A stretch of 7,862 nucleotides of DNA, from NCBI GenBank assembly GCA_023386255.1, contig JAEWKB010000021.1, forward strand, positions 1 through 7,862, given 5' to 3'. The stretch is from Bacteroidota bacterium (GTDB lineage Bacteria > Bacteroidota > Bacteroidia > Flavobacteriales > Flavobacteriaceae). The notes beneath the pieces are model-generated. The model saw only the letters and a program-made list of their open reading frames with translations. It ran no database searches and was not told the origin of the DNA. Positions 6,439 to 7,862 of this stretch are shown piece after piece (the first letter of the stretch is position 1; each line of letters opens with the position of its first letter). The position numbers and the translations under genes were made by a program.

Positions 6439-7616
6439 AACACTATGTTTTCTATTGCTTTATTAATTTCTATTACATCGGCTTCGGTGCTTTCAAACTT
6501 GTGCCTGTGCACTTTTATTATCCTTACCAGTTCCCGTATTTCCTCTACAGATTTGCCTGTTTTTTGGTGTAGCTTTTCTATAAATTCATCATCAAGCGAA
6601 TACGTATCAATAAGATACTCATTCCGTATCCGCTCCAAAAAGTAAATTATCTTCTTGTCGATAATGGTGTGGTGGTTGCCCTCCTGGTAGTACAGGTTTC
6701 CTATAGTTTTGGTAAAATCAACAGTAGTGTTACGTACTGGAGGAATTTCAGGTATGATGCGCTGTTTTCTTTTGGCGTTAAAGAACATAAATATAACTAT
6801 GCCTATCAGCCCAAGGTACACAGCCCATTTAAGCCCCGGCTGTGCCATTATATAACGCAGCGGTGAATCAGAAGGGCCTGTTTTACGGCCGGAAAACCAA
6901 TATATGTTACCGTCTTTTATGTGCGATATAACCTCTTCTGCATACTCGTGGTGGTTACCTTTAAGAAGGTGAACGTTTGTAAAAGCAGCCGGCTGAGTGT
7001 GCAGCAGGAAGCTTCCGTGCCCTACCGGTATCTTTATAAAATTAGCATACTGCTTATTGCCAATATTATGGTAACCAAGCACCTGCGCATACGGATTTGT
7101 TATACTGTCAAAATACGTAAGGCTGACACCTTCGCTAAAATTATAGCTTTTAGCCTTATCTTTTGTTGCCCCCACGTAAAGCGGTATAGAATCTACAGTG
7201 GTGAATTCATAGCCAACCCGTACCTGCAGTGTGTCAATAAGCTGTGGCGGAAAGTTCTTCATGCTTAAGAAAACCGTATTACCATGCTCAGCGAAATAAT
7301 ACAATTCCTTAGCCGACTGCTCATCCAGCACGTCATGGCCAATGCTCATAAAAGTACCTTTGGCCTTATATTCGTTCTTATCATAGTTATAGTCGGCATT
7401 AAAGTATTCGTAAGGTGTAACATTTAATTTTATTACATCTCCTTTAAAAAGCTTAGGTACCTCCCTGTTAAAAATATAAAGCCCGAAAGGCTTTTTTTCA
7501 TGAAGCCCATAGGTTGGGCGCCAATCTACAGGCTTTGGCTTATTGGCGTCAACAAATACTATGAACCCTATAACCAGGCAGAGGATGACTATATAAAAGG
7601 TTAGCTTCCTGTTCAT
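6435..7616 (-). CDS. DUF4350 domain membrane protein
   Basis: This 393-residue protein lies between the DUF4129 and MoxR genes. Residues ~7-23 form an N-terminal transmembrane anchor. Residues ~24-260 are a soluble domain, probably extracytoplasmic, with DWRPTYGLHEKKPFGLYIFN at 31-50, FMSIGHDVLDEQSAKELYYF at 89-108 and HGNTVFLSM. This layout fits DUF4350, whose fold I recall as related to the amidotransferase-like domain of GldG-type proteins. A second transmembrane helix spans ~264-279. The tail, ~280-393, is charged and helical (KKIIYFLERIRNEYLIDTY, then KTGKSVEEIRELVRIIKVHR) and probably cytoplasmic, where it could contact the MoxR ATPase. The ATG begins one base after the upstream TAA (TAAcATG), and its TGA overlaps the MoxR ATG. 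No catalytic residues are evident. The family call rests on sequence style and operon context. Confidence 0.82.
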   Translation of the reverse strand: MNRKLTFYIVILCLVIGFIVFVDANKPKPVDWRPTYGLHEKKPFGLYIFNREVPKLFKGDVIKLNVTPYEYFNADYNYDKNEYKAKGTFMSIGHDVLDEQSAKELYYFAEHGNTVFLSMKNFPPQLIDTLQVRVGYEFTTVDSIPLYVGATKDKAKSYNFSEGVSLTYFDSITNPYAQVLGYHNIGNKQYANFIKIPVGHGSFLLHTQPAAFTNVHLLKGNHHEYAEEVISHIKDGNIYWFSGRKTGPSDSPLRYIMAQPGLKWAVYLGLIGIVIFMFFNAKRKQRIIPEIPPVRNTTVDFTKTIGNLYYQEGNHHTIIDKKIIYFLERIRNEYLIDTYSLDDEFIEKLHQKTGKSVEEIRELVRIIKVHRHKFESTEADVIEINKAIENIVL

Positions 7617-7617
7617 G

Positions 7618-7862
7618 TTATAAGGTATTTAATGTTTTGGCAAATGCCTTTTCGGCTTTGGCGAAGGCAACTTCGTCAATAGTAAACTCGCCATACCAGC
7701 TATAGTCATATATGTAGGACAGGTATTCAAAATCACGGCGCAGCGCGCTGTCCTTTATTTCATACAAATATTCTGTATTGGTCTTATCCGGGTGCCAGTC
7801 AATGATTTCGCGGTTAGAGAGCTTTTTCAGCAGCCACAGGTAATAGTAGCGCACTCCCAGCC
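7618..7862 (-). CDS. DUF4129 domain protein, C-terminal part (runs off right edge)
   Basis: Only the last ~81 codons are in the window. The frame stays open to the right edge (LGVRYYYLWLLKKL...), so a GTG at 7854 is an internal valine codon and not a start. The visible part has RYYYLWLLKKLSNREIIDWH, then TNTEYLYEI, LRRDFEYLSYIYDYSWYGEF and IDEVAFAKAEKAFAKTL. This matches the helical DUF4129 C-terminal domain, which also occurs at the C-terminus of some transglutaminase-like membrane proteins. In Bacteroidota it is often a short protein with its own transmembrane helix. It ends one base before the DUF4350 start and is therefore the promoter-proximal gene visible here; the operon's promoter and any earlier genes lie to the right. 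Confidence 0.85.
   Translation of the reverse strand, partial: LGVRYYYLWLLKKLSNREIIDWHPDKTNTEYLYEIKDSALRRDFEYLSYIYDYSWYGEFTIDEVAFAKAEKAFAKTLNTL

Noticed and set aside
6238..6645. Plus-strand open frame of 135 codons
   Set aside because: It spans the MoxR/DUF4350 junction antisense to both. The product is low-complexity and rich in S/I/L/C with no recognisable family.
6921..7268. Plus-strand open frame of 115 codons
   Set aside because: It is antisense to the DUF4350 gene and shows no domain, start context or neighbours supporting it.
7618..7854. Complete 78-residue gene starting at GTG 7854
   Set aside because: The frame stays open beyond the GTG to the window edge and the visible sequence begins in the middle of a DUF4129 domain, so it is the end of a longer gene.

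Overview
The window looks like a chromosomal segment of a Flavobacterium-like member of the Bacteroidota. Three observations support this. One gene carries a gliding-associated, type IX secretion (T9SS) type B C-terminal domain. A DUF4129/DUF4350/MoxR/DUF58 operon is present in a form I associate with this phylum. The leaders before start codons are A/T-rich and lack clear Shine-Dalgarno sites. No mobile element, CRISPR array, tRNA or rRNA was seen.

Layout: (1) Positions 1-611, minus strand, hold the N-terminal two hundred or so residues of a FemAB/GNAT-like acyltransferase that runs off the left edge. (2) A 117-bp A/T-rich divergent spacer follows. (3) Positions 729-3170, plus strand, encode an 813-residue secreted surface protein. 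It has a signal peptide, a large N-terminal domain, two tandem ~210-residue repeats and a T9SS type B sorting domain, and it starts at a TTG codon. (4) A 196-bp convergent spacer holds a good terminator for the minus-strand gene and a weaker hairpin. (5) Positions 3367-3939, minus strand, encode a small lipoprotein of unknown function. (6) A 139-bp spacer contains degenerate 7-bp repeats. (7) From the right edge to 4079, minus strand, lie four tightly coupled genes in transcription order: DUF4129 protein (partial), DUF4350 membrane protein, MoxR AAA+ ATPase and DUF58 membrane protein. Their junctions are a 1-bp gap, a 4-bp overlap and a 1-bp overlap.

The four-gene operon is the only clear multi-gene system. 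The near-absence of spacers points to co-transcription and translational coupling. The likely picture is a MoxR ATPase remodelling or activating an envelope-associated assembly built with the DUF58, DUF4350 and DUF4129 proteins. That role is inferred from MoxR/VWA-type pairs and is not shown by the sequence. The T9SS surface protein, the acyltransferase and the lipoprotein look like independent transcription units. Nothing in the window is certainly novel. The best candidates for a second look are the uncharacterised operon, the orphan lipoprotein, and the N-terminal domain and repeats of the surface protein.
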